Shown here: in pieces, positions 8,577 to 17,897 of the stretch
How positions within the stretch are numbered: position 1 is the first letter of the stretch
Layout of the letters: every line of letters starts with the position of its first letter
NCBI RefSeq assembly: GCF_003318235.1
Contig: NZ_QOCG01000030.1
Coordinates: 588,580 to 652,579, forward strand
Length of the DNA: 64,000 bases
From: Loktanella sp. D2R18
GTDB taxonomy: Bacteria > Pseudomonadota > Alphaproteobacteria > Rhodobacterales > Rhodobacteraceae
Direction: 5' to 3'
Notes under the pieces: model-generated
The model's database searches: none
What the model was told of the DNA's origin: nothing
The model's input: only the letters and a program-made list of their open reading frames with translations
Translations under genes and position numbers: made by a program

Positions 8577-9594
8577 AACCTGTCATCTCTAGATATCCGC
8601 GCCCTTGGTGGCTGCCCGTAACCGTTACTGGCCCCTCCCAATAGGGGACGCTTGTGGTCATCCATGCATTATCATTGATGGCCGCTACAGTAACATCAAC
8701 ATCGCGTGCGGGCAGTGTAACCTGCCAACGCACCGGAACGCCTTGCGCGTTTTCATCCAACGGCACCGCCGTGAACGCGCCGTCTTCCATCGCGGTGGTG
8801 GCCCCATCAGCTGCAATCCATGTGGCTGCGGTAAAATGCGCCCCATCTGTCTGTTGCAATCGAAACCCCATCAGCTTTGCGCCCTCGTCAAACGACAGCG
8901 AAAACCAATCCCAGCCGGTCTGATTTGCACCCAAAGGCTGACTAGACCATTCGCGATCCAGCCACGCCGATCCCGTCACAGGGACATCACCGGTCGGCAA
9001 AGCCAACACACCTGCTACATCGAAATAGGGCTGTGAATAATAGTATGACGCTTGGCCTTCGGCTGATTTCACCGAAAATCCCGCGTCGCCATGAAACACC
9101 AACGGGCCTTGCGCAGTCAACTCCATATCATAGGCAAAATCCGCACCAGAGGCCGACATCGCAAGGGTGTTCCAATCACCAGAAAGTTCCCAATCATCAA
9201 TCCACGCAACGAACGGATCAGCATTCACGCCCGCTTGCCCAATTCCGCCCCGGCCCAATCGTTCGCTGACATAATGTGCGTCAGGCGTGGTCACGGCTGC
9301 ATGACCCATCCACAATTGAGGAGCGGCCCAGCCTGCCCCTTCTTCTGGCGCGAGGGCTGAACGAAACAGCGTCCATTGCAGCCCGTAATCTGTCCCATCC
9401 GTCCCCGCCAGGTTTGCGGTCAGGTACCACCATTCAATTCGGTAGTCGTTGTGGGGGCCGTGATCAGTCGGAAAGGTAAAAATAGGGCTCGGTTGCGGCA
9501 CAGAAAATCCTTCGACCTCTGTCCCAAGCCCCGCAAACCCTTGCGCATGCGCCATGAACGGCAACGCGCAAAATATCAGTGCTTTAACGTTCAT
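8569..9594 (-). CDS. AttH/CrtC-like secreted hydrolase (lipocalin-like)
   Basis: A 341-residue protein with an N-terminal signal peptide (MNVKALIFCALPFMAHAQG). The FPTDHGPHNDYRIEWWYLT block, the GLQWTLFRSAL strand and WLDREWSSQPLG match the AttH family, distantly related to carotenoid 1,2-hydratase, whose members fold as paired lipocalin-like barrels. It should be periplasmic. It overlaps the FtsX-type permease gene by 11 bp. In other proteobacteria AttH sits with the same LolD-like ATPase and FtsX-like permease, pointing to release or modification of a hydrophobic envelope compound. Confidence 0.8.
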   Translation of the reverse strand: MNVKALIFCALPFMAHAQGFAGLGTEVEGFSVPQPSPIFTFPTDHGPHNDYRIEWWYLTANLAGTDGTDYGLQWTLFRSALAPEEGAGWAAPQLWMGHAAVTTPDAHYVSERLGRGGIGQAGVNADPFVAWIDDWELSGDWNTLAMSASGADFAYDMELTAQGPLVFHGDAGFSVKSAEGQASYYYSQPYFDVAGVLALPTGDVPVTGSAWLDREWSSQPLGANQTGWDWFSLSFDEGAKLMGFRLQQTDGAHFTAATWIAADGATTAMEDGAFTAVPLDENAQGVPVRWQVTLPARDVDVTVAAINDNAWMTTSVPYWEGPVTVTGSHQGRGYLEMTGYE

Positions 9595-11968
9595 TTGAAA
9601 AAACCTTTAGCAAATCTGCGGGCGGGGTGCGCGCCAATCTGCGCGCAGGCCACAGTGCGGCCAGCGCCGCCGCGAGCAGCGCAAACAGCCCCAAGCGCGC
9701 GTAATCCATTGGAAACAGATACATCGGCAGCTTCCAACCAAAGGCCGCGACATTAACCACCGACAAAAGCGCCCAAGCGAGGGCAAGCCCCAACGGCAAA
9801 GCAATCACCGCCGTCAGCATCGCAAGCATCACAGCACGCAGCAGTTCCAAACGCCCCAGTTGCGCCCGGGTCATCCCCATTGCCCATGCTGGGGCAAGCT
9901 GGGGCACCCGCATCGCTGCAAGGGTGAGTAGGCTCATCAAAATGGCGAACCCGGCGACTGCAAGCGTCAGGATATTCAACGCCGTCGTGACGGTAAAAGT
10001 GCGCTCAAAAATCGCAAGCGAAAGCGCTTTGATCCCTGCTTGATTGATCGTTTTTGCGGCCGATATATCTGTCTGGGCATTCAGCGCCGCAATGAAATCC
10101 GGCACCTTTTCCGGAGCGATACGCACGCCGAAACGGTCTGGTGTTATCTCAGGGTACATCTCTTTGAAAAGCGCTTCGCCAATGATCGCTTGGCCAATCG
10201 GGTTGCCGTAATCCCCGTAAATGCCTGCAATCGCCATCTCACGCCCTTGGACAGTGACATAATCCCCAACAGACAGACCGCCGCGCCGCGCGAGTTGCTC
10301 ATTGAGCAAAATCGTCTGGCCTGCGAATGTCGTATCCCAATGATCCCGCGCAGCCTCAAGCATCTGCCAATTGTCGCGGTAGGTCGCGTGATCGCGGGTG
10401 CCGTAGATTTCAGTCGGATGATCAGCGATAGTGATTTGGCTGGACATGATCGGCAGCACCGCATCCACACGCGGTGTTGCATAGGCAACAAAGTCGGCGG
10501 CTTGGGCCGGATCAGCGGTATCGATATAAAGCTCTGAGGTGAGCCGCTGATCAAGAAACCCGGTAAACGTCGTGCGAAAGCTTGAAACCATCGTCGATAC
10601 GCCGACATTCGCCGCCATTGCCAGCAGCAGCGCCATCAGCGCCAATGAAAGGCCCGGTAATTGCTGGCGTGTGTCCGCCCAAAACCACTGTGCCACGATA
10701 GATTTGGCCCCACGGCTGGCAACCGACAACACCCGGTCCAAGACAAATGGAAGCACCAGCGCCGCGCCGATCAGTAGACATGCGAGTAACGCAAAACCCG
10801 CGATCAAGCCCTGCGCCGTGATGCATAGAATCAGGCAGACGATCAGCAATGTCGCAGCGATCATCGCTTGTAATCCAGCGCGCCGCCCGGCCGCCATCGC
10901 AAGCGCACGCTTTTGCGCAGCAGCGAGCAAAGGCATTTTTGATAGCTTCCACAGCGCCCCAGTCGCAGCCACAGCCGTGCCGCCCAGCGCAATCGCAAGG
11001 CCGGATACCCACCAAGACGGGCGCAATTGCAGCGTGCCAGACACATCCGCCCCATATAGCCCGCGCAGGGTAGCGGCCACATCGGGCAGCAAAAGCGCCG
11101 CAATCACATAGCCAAGGAATACCCCGACGACACCAGCAACCGTCGCAAAGATCATCAATTCAGCCGCCATCAACAGCATCAAACGCCGCAAAGGTACCCC
11201 CAGCGCGCGCAGAGTGCGGATCACCGGGCGGCGCTGTTCAAACGCCAACCCAATGGCCCCGTTCACGATGAAAATACCCACTGCAAAGGATAGCAGCCCA
11301 AAGGCGGTGAGGTTCAAATGGAAACTATCCGTTAGCTGTGCTGTATCCGTGGATTGCTGCGCACGCTGTCGGATCAAATCAGGGGCAATTTGCGCCAAAT
11401 CGCCTTGACAGATCGGCTGCTCTGGCGCGATCACCAGACTATCTATTTCTCCGCTGCGCCCCAAAACATTTTGCGCGATGCCGATGTCTGTGACGGCGGT
11501 ATTTGGCGCAGCGTTTTCGCTTATAATCACGGTAAAATCAGGCAAGCGCGCGGCGACATCCGCTGATCCAAACAATTGGCCTTGCCCGGCAAGAAAGCCC
11601 GCTACATCCGCACCCTGCGCAATCTCCGCCGCCCCCATAGACCCGGGGGCCGTGAGCGGGTCAACACCAATGATCCGCACATCATTCAGTCGTCCCGAGA
11701 TCACAGGGCTGACCAACCAGCCCGCACGCCGCAGCGCTACATAGGTCGCTAGATCGATCGGCTGCCCATCGCGGCGGGCCAATCGGTCATAGCGCCCTTC
11801 ACCCAATGTTGTGGATGCAGCGCGGTAGCTTGCGCGCGCCTCTGCGTTGACAGCCTGCACCCCAGACCAGAGCGCAGTCGCCAGCGCCAACCCCGCCAGC
11901 AAGGTAAACAGCTGCAACGGGCTGCGCCACCAATGTGAGAGTAGCGCGTGAAGGGTCACGCGTGTCAT
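9584..11968 (-). CDS. FtsX-family ABC transporter permease
   Basis: A 794-residue protein with two FtsX/MacB-type halves. There is a transmembrane segment near residue 20, a periplasmic MacB-like domain, and three TM helices around 225-335. TM helices also occur near 365-410 and 435-455, followed by a second periplasmic domain (about 470-660) and three C-terminal TM helices. Such permeases use an outward mechanical cycle rather than a classic transport channel. The start overlaps the end of the ATPase gene by 4 bp, and the stop overlaps the AttH-like gene. Confidence 0.85.
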   Translation of the reverse strand: MTRVTLHALLSHWWRSPLQLFTLLAGLALATALWSGVQAVNAEARASYRAASTTLGEGRYDRLARRDGQPIDLATYVALRRAGWLVSPVISGRLNDVRIIGVDPLTAPGSMGAAEIAQGADVAGFLAGQGQLFGSADVAARLPDFTVIISENAAPNTAVTDIGIAQNVLGRSGEIDSLVIAPEQPICQGDLAQIAPDLIRQRAQQSTDTAQLTDSFHLNLTAFGLLSFAVGIFIVNGAIGLAFEQRRPVIRTLRALGVPLRRLMLLMAAELMIFATVAGVVGVFLGYVIAALLLPDVAATLRGLYGADVSGTLQLRPSWWVSGLAIALGGTAVAATGALWKLSKMPLLAAAQKRALAMAAGRRAGLQAMIAATLLIVCLILCITAQGLIAGFALLACLLIGAALVLPFVLDRVLSVASRGAKSIVAQWFWADTRQQLPGLSLALMALLLAMAANVGVSTMVSSFRTTFTGFLDQRLTSELYIDTADPAQAADFVAYATPRVDAVLPIMSSQITIADHPTEIYGTRDHATYRDNWQMLEAARDHWDTTFAGQTILLNEQLARRGGLSVGDYVTVQGREMAIAGIYGDYGNPIGQAIIGEALFKEMYPEITPDRFGVRIAPEKVPDFIAALNAQTDISAAKTINQAGIKALSLAIFERTFTVTTALNILTLAVAGFAILMSLLTLAAMRVPQLAPAWAMGMTRAQLGRLELLRAVMLAMLTAVIALPLGLALAWALLSVVNVAAFGWKLPMYLFPMDYARLGLFALLAAALAALWPARRLARTPPADLLKVFSNER

Positions 11969-12621
11969 GCGATCTGGCCAGCACGCAAATGCAACCGCCG
12001 CTGCATTCGGCCCGCCAAAGCTTGCGAATGGGTAACCATCAGCAGCCCCGCGTTCGTTTCACTGACCAATTCAAGGATCAAATCCATCACAGTGCCAGCG
12101 GTATCTTCGTCGAGATTGCCCGTGGGCTCATCCGCCAGCACCAAGCGTGGTTTTGGTGCAAGCGTGCGCGCAATGGCAACCCGCTGCTGTTGGCCGCCGG
12201 ACAATTGCTCAGGGTATTTGTTGAGTTGGCCCGCAAGCCCCATGCGCTCTGCAAGCGTCGCGGTCCATTCGGGGTCATACTGCCCAGCGAGACGCGCCTG
12301 AAATGCGATATTATCTGCGACCTTCAGGCTTGGGATCAGATTGAACTGTTGAAAGACCACGCCAATTGCCCCGCGCCTGATCGCCGCGCGCCCGTTGTCA
12401 TCAAGGGCCGCGATATCGGAACCATCCAGCAACACACGTCCCTGATCAGCCGTATCGAGCCCACCGATGATGTGCAAAAGCGTGCTCTTGCCGCTTCCCG
12501 ACTCCCCGGTCAGCGCAAGCGTTTCGCCCGCGCCCAAAGCGAAACCAATTCCGCGCAACACCTCAAAGGGGCCGTCGGCCGTGGCATAAGTTTTGTGAAT
12601 ATTTTCGACTTGAAGCAGCAT
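11965..12621 (-). CDS. LolD/MacB-type ABC transporter ATP-binding protein
   Basis: A 218-residue ABC ATPase. It has Walker A GESGSGKST (around residue 36), the LSGGQQQR signature, Walker B LVLADEPTGNLD and the H-loop in LMVTHS. The EPTGNLDE form is typical of the LolD/MacB/FtsE subfamily that pairs with FtsX-type permeases. The start at 12621 is preceded by GAGGGATC; a longer reading to 12651 has no binding site. First gene of the five-gene overlapping operon. Confidence 0.9.
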   Translation of the reverse strand: MLLQVENIHKTYATADGPFEVLRGIGFALGAGETLALTGESGSGKSTLLHIIGGLDTADQGRVLLDGSDIAALDDNGRAAIRRGAIGVVFQQFNLIPSLKVADNIAFQARLAGQYDPEWTATLAERMGLAGQLNKYPEQLSGGQQQRVAIARTLAPKPRLVLADEPTGNLDEDTAGTVMDLILELVSETNAGLLMVTHSQALAGRMQRRLHLRAGQIA

Positions 12622-12672
12622 GATCCCTCGCGCGTTTCGTATGACTAACACGTGGGCGCACGATGAAAAGGT

Positions 12673-13170
12673 CTAGGCGCCTACCAAGGTGATCAAATTC
12701 CCAGCCGGATCCGTGACCCGCAGGCGGCGCACGTATTTCAGGCTGTCGTCCCAATAGGGGGCCACGCCCGCATCTGTCAGCTGCCGAAAAGCGTCATCAA
12801 TGTCTGGGATGACCAAAGAGATTTCCAGGGTCCGGGTCGGGTCTGACGGGCCAAAGCGGACCTGTCGCATCCCGGTGTCCCCCCAAAACGCGTCTTTGCC
12901 CGCGTCATCATCTTCTATGTCGATTTCTGGGATACCCAGCAGCGTGAGGTAAAAGTGGCGCATCTCTTGCTCTTGATCTGGCAAAAGCGGCACACGCACC
13001 ATATTCGCTGGCGTACCATTTTGGCGGCGGACCGGGTCGGCCATCCATTTATCGTGAAAGAGCCCCGGGCTAATGTTTGCCCCCTCATTGGCGGCATGGA
13101 TACCGCCGCGCCGTGTCAATTTACGCGCCGTATAAGCAACGCGCAGCCAGTTTAAGTTCATCAAACGCAT
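12673..13170 (-). CDS. VOC (glyoxalase/bleomycin resistance) family protein
   Basis: A 165-residue protein with one clear betaalphabetabetabeta module in the C-terminal 90 residues (LLPDQEQEMRHFYLTLLGI … DPAGNLITLVGA). The final DPxGN element is the usual C-terminal metal-binding region of VOC enzymes. The N-terminal 60 residues are basic and less typical. ATG 13170 is chosen because GAGGGGTGG lies immediately upstream. It is 50 bp upstream of the ABC operon in the same direction, and a palindrome sits 20 bp before its start. Substrate unknown. Confidence 0.75.
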   Translation of the reverse strand: MRLMNLNWLRVAYTARKLTRRGGIHAANEGANISPGLFHDKWMADPVRRQNGTPANMVRVPLLPDQEQEMRHFYLTLLGIPEIDIEDDDAGKDAFWGDTGMRQVRFGPSDPTRTLEISLVIPDIDDAFRQLTDAGVAPYWDDSLKYVRRLRVTDPAGNLITLVGA

Positions 13171-13189
13171 AATCCACCCCTCAAATTCA

Positions 13190-13205
13190 GTATACATATG
13201 TATAC
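13190..13205. promoter_or_regulatory. Perfect 16-bp palindrome, putative operator
   Basis: GTATACATATGTATAC reads identically on both strands. It lies 20 bp upstream of the VOC gene start, where a repressor could block transcription of that gene and possibly of the ABC operon beyond it. No regulator gene is adjacent, so the binding protein is unknown. Confidence 0.45.
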
Positions 13206-13309
13206 AATTTAAGGGCATTTTCTTAAATTTTCAACCTTGTGACCTGACGTTTTTCTGGCCGAGCTCTCTTGCCCGCGTAAACTGCGCCAAACAGATCAAA
13301 GAGGCATTC

Positions 13310-14485
13310 ATGACTGATATTGTAATTCTTGGTGGCGCGCGCACGGCTATTGGCACCTTCGGCGGGTCCCTCGCGGGAACAACGCCGATTGACCTCGGCA
13401 CATCGGCTGCAAAGGCTGCGCTTGACCGCGCGGGCGTGGCTGGCGACCAGATCGGCCACGTCGCATTTGGGCATGTTATCAATACCGAACCGCGCGATAT
13501 GTATCTCAGCCGGGTTGCGGCAATGAACGCGGGCGTTCCTGACACAACCCCCGCAATGAACGTGAACCGCCTATGTGGATCGGGCGTGCAAGCAATTGTA
13601 TCAGTGATCCAATCATTGATGCTAGGCGATGCCGCGTTCGGGTTGGCCGGTGGTGCCGAAAGCATGAGCCGCGCGCCCTATATTTTGCCAGACGCGCGTT
13701 GGGGCGCCAAGATGGGCGATATCAAGTCCCAAGACATGATGCTCGGTGCGTTGAACTGCCCGTTTGGCACAGGCCATATGGGGATCACTGCCGAAAATGT
13801 TGCCGCTGAACACGGGATCACCCGCGCAGATCAGGATGCTTTTGCCATGCAAAGCCAATCACGCGCAGCGCAAGCCATCGCGGCCGGACATTTTGACAGC
13901 CAGATCACCCCTGTCCAAGTCAAAGTCAAACGCGAGATGATCGATTTCATCCGCGATGAACACCCAAAGCCCAGTTCACTTGAGAAACTTGGCAGCTTAC
14001 GCCCCGTTTTTCAAAAAGACGGCACTGTAACGGCTGGCAATGCCTCGGGCATTAACGATGGGGCGGCGGCGATTGCGATGGCAACCGCCGATGCGGCCGA
14101 AAAGGCGGGGCTAACACCAAAATTCCGCGTGTTAGGATATGGCCATGCAGGCGTGCGTCCCGAGGTTATGGGTATTGGCCCGATCCCTGCCGTGCGCAAC
14201 CTGTTTGAAAAAACCGGACTAAGCGCAGGTGATTTCGACGTGATCGAATCGAACGAGGCCTTTGCTTCGCAGGCTTTGGCCGTCAGCAATGAATTGGGGT
14301 TCGATCCTGCAAAGGTCAACCCGAATGGCGGGGCGATTGCACTGGGCCACCCCGTGGGCGCAACAGGCGCAATCATCACCGTAAAAACCATGTATGAATT
14401 GGAACGGACAGGCGGCAAACGCGGGCTGATCACCATGTGTATCGGTGGCGGCCAAGGGATCGCGCTTGCGATTGAACGAATCTAG
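13310..14485 (+). CDS. Acetyl-CoA C-acyltransferase (thiolase)
   Basis: A 391-residue thiolase. The nucleophilic Cys is in NRLCGSGVQAI (around residue 88), the substrate-binding SNEAFASQA segment is near residue 314, the catalytic His is in GGAIALGHPVGATGA (about 348), and the second Cys is in CIGGGQGIA (about 378). Length and spacing fit biosynthetic acetoacetyl-CoA thiolases (PhaA/AtoB type), though a beta-ketothiolase in degradation cannot be excluded. AGAGG precedes the ATG. Its TAG stop shares the palindrome ctag with the stop of yaaA on the other strand, so the two genes converge with a 4-bp overlap. Confidence 0.93.
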   Translation: MTDIVILGGARTAIGTFGGSLAGTTPIDLGTSAAKAALDRAGVAGDQIGHVAFGHVINTEPRDMYLSRVAAMNAGVPDTTPAMNVNRLCGSGVQAIVSVIQSLMLGDAAFGLAGGAESMSRAPYILPDARWGAKMGDIKSQDMMLGALNCPFGTGHMGITAENVAAEHGITRADQDAFAMQSQSRAAQAIAAGHFDSQITPVQVKVKREMIDFIRDEHPKPSSLEKLGSLRPVFQKDGTVTAGNASGINDGAAAIAMATADAAEKAGLTPKFRVLGYGHAGVRPEVMGIGPIPAVRNLFEKTGLSAGDFDVIESNEAFASQALAVSNELGFDPAKVNPNGGAIALGHPVGATGAIITVKTMYELERTGGKRGLITMCIGGGQGIALAIERI

Positions 14486-15252
14486 GTCGGATAGGCGCGG
14501 GTGAACACCCAAGTATCACCCGCCGAAAGATCAGGATCAAAGGCGTAGCCCCCAGTGGTGAAGCCTTTGATCCCTTCGGGGGCATTCAAATGGTTTTCAA
14601 CGATGAACCGCGCCATCGCCCCGCGCGCACGTTTGGCGAAAAAGCTGACGATGCGGGGTTTGTCGTCTCTGATCTCCATGAATTGCGGCGTGATCACCCG
14701 CAGTTTCAATGCGTTTTGATCGACCGCACCAAAATATTCTTGGCTCGCGCAATTCACCAAGACCTGTGCGCCGACAGTCTCGGCCTGAGCGTTTAGTGCA
14801 TTTGCAATCGTCGCCCCCCAATAATCATAAAGAGACTTACCACGCGCCGTTTTCAAACGACTGCCCATTTCCAAACGGTAAGGCTGCAACGCGTCCAACG
14901 GGCGCAACACACCGTAAAGCCCAGACAGGATGCGCAGATGATCTTGCGCCCACATGATATCATCTTCTGAGAAGGTCTTGGCCTCGAGCCCGTGGTAAGT
15001 ATCGCCATTGAATGCCAGCACCGCTGGCTTTACCGCGTCATCGGCAGGCACTTCGGCAAAATCGTTGAACCGATCATGGTTCAGCTGGGCCAGTTTATCC
15101 GAGAGCTTCATCAGCTTCTTAAGCTCGTCCAAAGTCAATTCGCGCGCGACCTCTGCCAACGCCACGGCATCCGCTTGGAATTCGGGTTGCGTCGGCGCAG
15201 TGGCGACCGGATCCATATCAAGTGCTTTGGCGGGAGAAATGACGACGAGCAT
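14482..15252 (-). CDS. yaaA: Peroxide stress protein YaaA (UPF0246)
   Basis: A 256-residue member of the YaaA family, which limits free iron and oxidative damage during hydrogen peroxide stress in E. coli. The N-terminus MLVVISPAKALDM and internal blocks AVLAFNGDTYHGLEA, ILSGLYGVLRPLD and PYRLEMGSRL are the family hallmarks, as is the FFAKRARGAMARFI segment. Length is normal. Convergent with and overlapping the thiolase gene by 4 bp. Confidence 0.92.
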   Translation of the reverse strand: MLVVISPAKALDMDPVATAPTQPEFQADAVALAEVARELTLDELKKLMKLSDKLAQLNHDRFNDFAEVPADDAVKPAVLAFNGDTYHGLEAKTFSEDDIMWAQDHLRILSGLYGVLRPLDALQPYRLEMGSRLKTARGKSLYDYWGATIANALNAQAETVGAQVLVNCASQEYFGAVDQNALKLRVITPQFMEIRDDKPRIVSFFAKRARGAMARFIVENHLNAPEGIKGFTTGGYAFDPDLSAGDTWVFTRAYPT

Positions 15253-15298
15253 GGCAGTGTTCCTATAGTGATATAGGGAGATGTAGCACGCTTGGCCG

Positions 15299-15625
15299 CT
15301 AGTTCAACTGGCCTTGCAACGGGTACTGCCCATCTTCAAACGGCCCAAAGAAATCATCGACATCCGGGTGATCAACCGGTTCACCCGAATAATCCGCCAC
15401 AAGGTTTTGTTCAGACACGTAAGCCACGTAAAAGCTTTGATCGTTTTCCGCCAAAAGGTGGTAAAACGGCTGATCTTTTTTGGGGCGGCTGTCTTCGGGG
15501 ATGGCGTTATACCACGCGTCTGTGTTCGAAAACATCGCATCCACGTCAAAGACGACCCCCCGGAAGGGGTGCTTGCGGTGGCGAACCACTTGGCCGAGAT
15601 GATATTTCGCGCGTGTCTTGAACAT
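15299..15625 (-). CDS. hspQ: Heat shock protein HspQ
   Basis: A 108-residue protein of the YccV/HspQ family, a hemimethylated-DNA-binding/Lon specificity factor family in enterobacteria. KYHLGQVVRHRKHPFRGVVF at the N-terminus, the WYNAIPEDSRPKKDQPFYHL core and YVSEQNLVAD match well. It is divergent from the AEC transporter at 15,700. Function in alphaproteobacteria is inferred from homology only. Confidence 0.88.
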   Translation of the reverse strand: MFKTRAKYHLGQVVRHRKHPFRGVVFDVDAMFSNTDAWYNAIPEDSRPKKDQPFYHLLAENDQSFYVAYVSEQNLVADYSGEPVDHPDVDDFFGPFEDGQYPLQGQLN

Positions 15626-15699
15626 ATGTTGAATATATGGCCCATAGGGACCTAAAGTCCACGGCAGTCGCTGCGTTTTTAGGGAAACAGTCTGTGAAC

Positions 15700-16575
15700 A
15701 TGATCTTAACGGTGCTCAATATCTCGGCACCTGTCTTCATTTTGGCCGCGATTGGTTTCACTTGGGTCAAATTGGGTTTTGAATACCGGGTTGAGTTCGT
15801 CACGCGACTGACGATGACGCTTTCGGTGCCCTGCCTGATCTTTGTCGCATTGATGAAAACCGACATCGACCCAGAGTCGTTGGCGGCGTTATCGCTCGCT
15901 GCCGTTGCTGCCTACTTTATCGTTATGGCAGCTTTCTTTGCGTTGATTAAGATCGCAAAGCTTGAAATGCGCACCTATCTCAACCCGCTGGTCTTTGGAA
16001 ACACAGGCAATCTTGGTCTGCCCTTGGCGCTTTTTGCATTTGGCGAAGTTGGATTCGGCTATGCCGTTGTCGTTTTCGCGGTCATGGCGATTATGTCTTT
16101 TACTATCGGGATTTGGTTCGTTTCAGGTGGCGGGTCACTTAAACGCGTGGTGCAAGAGCCGCTTGTCGGGGCGACATTGTTGGGCGCATTGTTCTTGTGG
16201 CAAGGCTGGCAAACGCCATTGGTCATCACCAATACCATTGAGTTAATTGGACAAATGGCGATCCCGGTGATGCTGATCACGCTTGGGGTGGCTGTCGCTC
16301 GGCTTGAGACAAAGGCCATGACACAAGCGGTCTGGTTATCTGCTGTAAAGGTTGTGATCTGTGTCGCAGCGGCGTGGGGCGCGAGCGTCTGGTTCGGGCT
16401 TGATGAAATCGCGGCCGCCGTCCTGATCGTGCAGATCGCGACCCCAGTGGCAGTCACATCCTACCTCTTGGCCGAAAAATATGGGGCGGATGCGCAGCCC
16501 GTCGCCGGGCTTGTTGTGGCATCGACAGTGCTATCCGTGATCTATTTGCCGCTCATCTTGGCTTTTGTGATCTGA
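15700..16575 (+). CDS. AEC (auxin efflux carrier) family transporter
   Basis: A 291-residue membrane protein with about ten hydrophobic helices, in the bile/arsenite/riboflavin transporter superfamily. The NISAPVFILAAIGF start and the central NTGNLGLPLALFAFGE motif, with the NxGxxGxP pattern of the crossing helix region, identify the family. Bacterial members often carry malate or malonate, but the substrate cannot be predicted. AGGGAAA at 15681-15687 would also serve a GTG at 15694, so the true start is one of these two codons. Confidence 0.8.
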   Translation: MILTVLNISAPVFILAAIGFTWVKLGFEYRVEFVTRLTMTLSVPCLIFVALMKTDIDPESLAALSLAAVAAYFIVMAAFFALIKIAKLEMRTYLNPLVFGNTGNLGLPLALFAFGEVGFGYAVVVFAVMAIMSFTIGIWFVSGGGSLKRVVQEPLVGATLLGALFLWQGWQTPLVITNTIELIGQMAIPVMLITLGVAVARLETKAMTQAVWLSAVKVVICVAAAWGASVWFGLDEIAAAVLIVQIATPVAVTSYLLAEKYGADAQPVAGLVVASTVLSVIYLPLILAFVI

Positions 16576-16650
16576 TCTGCCGCGCTTAAGCATTTGCAGA
16601 TCAGCCAGAACAGGCTATCGTGCAAAAAAAACAAAATAAGCGAGAGGCAT

Positions 16651-17241
16651 ATGAGCAGTTTCTTTCGCGCAATGGCACTGATGCTGATTTTAGGCAGCTG
16701 CGGCGGGCAATCGAGCCATAACTCGGCCCCGCGCAACCTTGATGATGCATGTAGTATTGTGTCCGAGCGCCCCGAATACCTACGCGCGTTCCGCGCGGTT
16801 GAACGTAAATACGGCGTGCCTGTCCCGTCATTAATGGCGATCATCTATCAGGAAAGTAAATTCATCAGCGATAACCGTCCGCCGCATCGTTATGCGCTGG
16901 GTGTAATTCCTGTTGGGCGCCAGTCGTCTGCCGTTGGTTATAGTCAGGCGCTTGATGCGACCTGGCGCGAGTATCAAGATGAGGTGGGCGGATCCCGTGC
17001 CCGGCGCCAAGATGTGAACGCTGCCACCGACTTCATGGGCTGGTATATGGTGCAAACCGTCGAAGAAACCGGCGTCGCCATCGATGATACCCGCAACCAA
17101 TACCTTGCCTATCACGACGGGCGGTCAGGGTATTTGCGCGGCACATGGCGTTCGAAAAGCTGGCTGATCCGCATCGCAGGCGAAGTCGAAGCACGCGCCG
17201 TGATGTACGATCAACAGCTTCGCGCTTGCCGCAAACGCTAA
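16651..17241 (+). CDS. Lytic transglycosylase, SLT-domain lipoprotein
   Basis: A 196-residue predicted lipoprotein; the signal ends MLILGSC, with the lipobox Cys around residue 17. The SLT fold follows: VPVPSLMAIIYQESKF contains the catalytic Glu, and AVGYSQALDATWREYQ is the G-x-x-Q motif region of family 1 lytic transglycosylases. YLAYHDGRSGYLRGTW is the late conserved block. It would cleave peptidoglycan glycan strands from a membrane-anchored position. GAGAGG lies 5-7 nt upstream of the ATG. A strong terminator follows. Confidence 0.88.
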   Translation: MSSFFRAMALMLILGSCGGQSSHNSAPRNLDDACSIVSERPEYLRAFRAVERKYGVPVPSLMAIIYQESKFISDNRPPHRYALGVIPVGRQSSAVGYSQALDATWREYQDEVGGSRARRQDVNAATDFMGWYMVQTVEETGVAIDDTRNQYLAYHDGRSGYLRGTWRSKSWLIRIAGEVEARAVMYDQQLRACRKR

Positions 17242-17245
17242 AAAA

Positions 17246-17275
17246 AATGGCGGCCACCGTGGCCGCCATTTTCAT
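17246..17275 (+). terminator. Intrinsic terminator after the SLT lipoprotein gene
   Basis: AATGGCGGCCA (17246-17256) pairs with TGGCCGCCATT (17260-17270), with a tight loop, an A-run before it and T-rich sequence after it. It can act in both directions, which suits the convergent lolA gene ending at 17,292. Confidence 0.85.
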
Positions 17276-17291
17276 TTCGTTTGCCTGCATT

Positions 17292-17897
17292 CTAATTGCT
17301 GCGATTGCGGGTTTCGGCTTGGATATTAAACAAAATATCGCGCACTCGTCCGCCCGCGACCATATCATTCATAATAACCGTCGTCTGTCCGCCCACATCG
17401 TCTGTGACAATCCACTGGCGCAGCTCAATGGGGTTTCCTGTAAACACCAGCTGGATATTCCCATATTCGGGGTGATCCGGGTCCTGCGCGGTCACGGTGG
17501 TTGTCGTGCCGTCTGACGTCACGCCTGTCACCATATCGGCCTGCTCTAGATTTACATTGTCGCGCAAGATCAGCCCAAGTGGCGTTTGATTCAGCGGATA
17601 CCGCTCTGGCCCTGCGTTTGAGCGCGGATCAAAGATCGCAAGCGACCCACCGCCACCAATCACAAGCGTATTGTCAGGTGCTGCATAATCGAACCGGATG
17701 CGGCCGGGACGTTTGATATAAATTGTGCCTGTCGACAAGGTGCCGTCTTGGTTAAGTTGCGTGAACCCCCCTTGGGCAGTCTGCAACCCGTTAAGATATT
17801 GCGAAATCTGCGCAAGGCTGAGCTCTTGTGCGGAGGTGGCCCCTGCGCAAAGCGCAAGACCAATGGCGACGACGGATGATAGGATACGTTTTTTCAT
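17292..17897 (-). CDS. lolA: Outer membrane lipoprotein carrier protein LolA
   Basis: A 201-residue periplasmic chaperone that carries lipoproteins from LolCDE to the outer membrane. It has a signal peptide (MKKRILSSVVAIGLALCAGA, ending near TSAQ), then the LolA N-terminal block with LNGLQTAQGGFTQ and the RPGRIRFDY strand that lines the hydrophobic cavity. The later ERYPLNQTPLGLILRDNV helix-strand region also matches. Length is typical. Confidence 0.9.
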   Translation of the reverse strand: MKKRILSSVVAIGLALCAGATSAQELSLAQISQYLNGLQTAQGGFTQLNQDGTLSTGTIYIKRPGRIRFDYAAPDNTLVIGGGGSLAIFDPRSNAGPERYPLNQTPLGLILRDNVNLEQADMVTGVTSDGTTTTVTAQDPDHPEYGNIQLVFTGNPIELRQWIVTDDVGGQTTVIMNDMVAGGRVRDILFNIQAETRNRSN

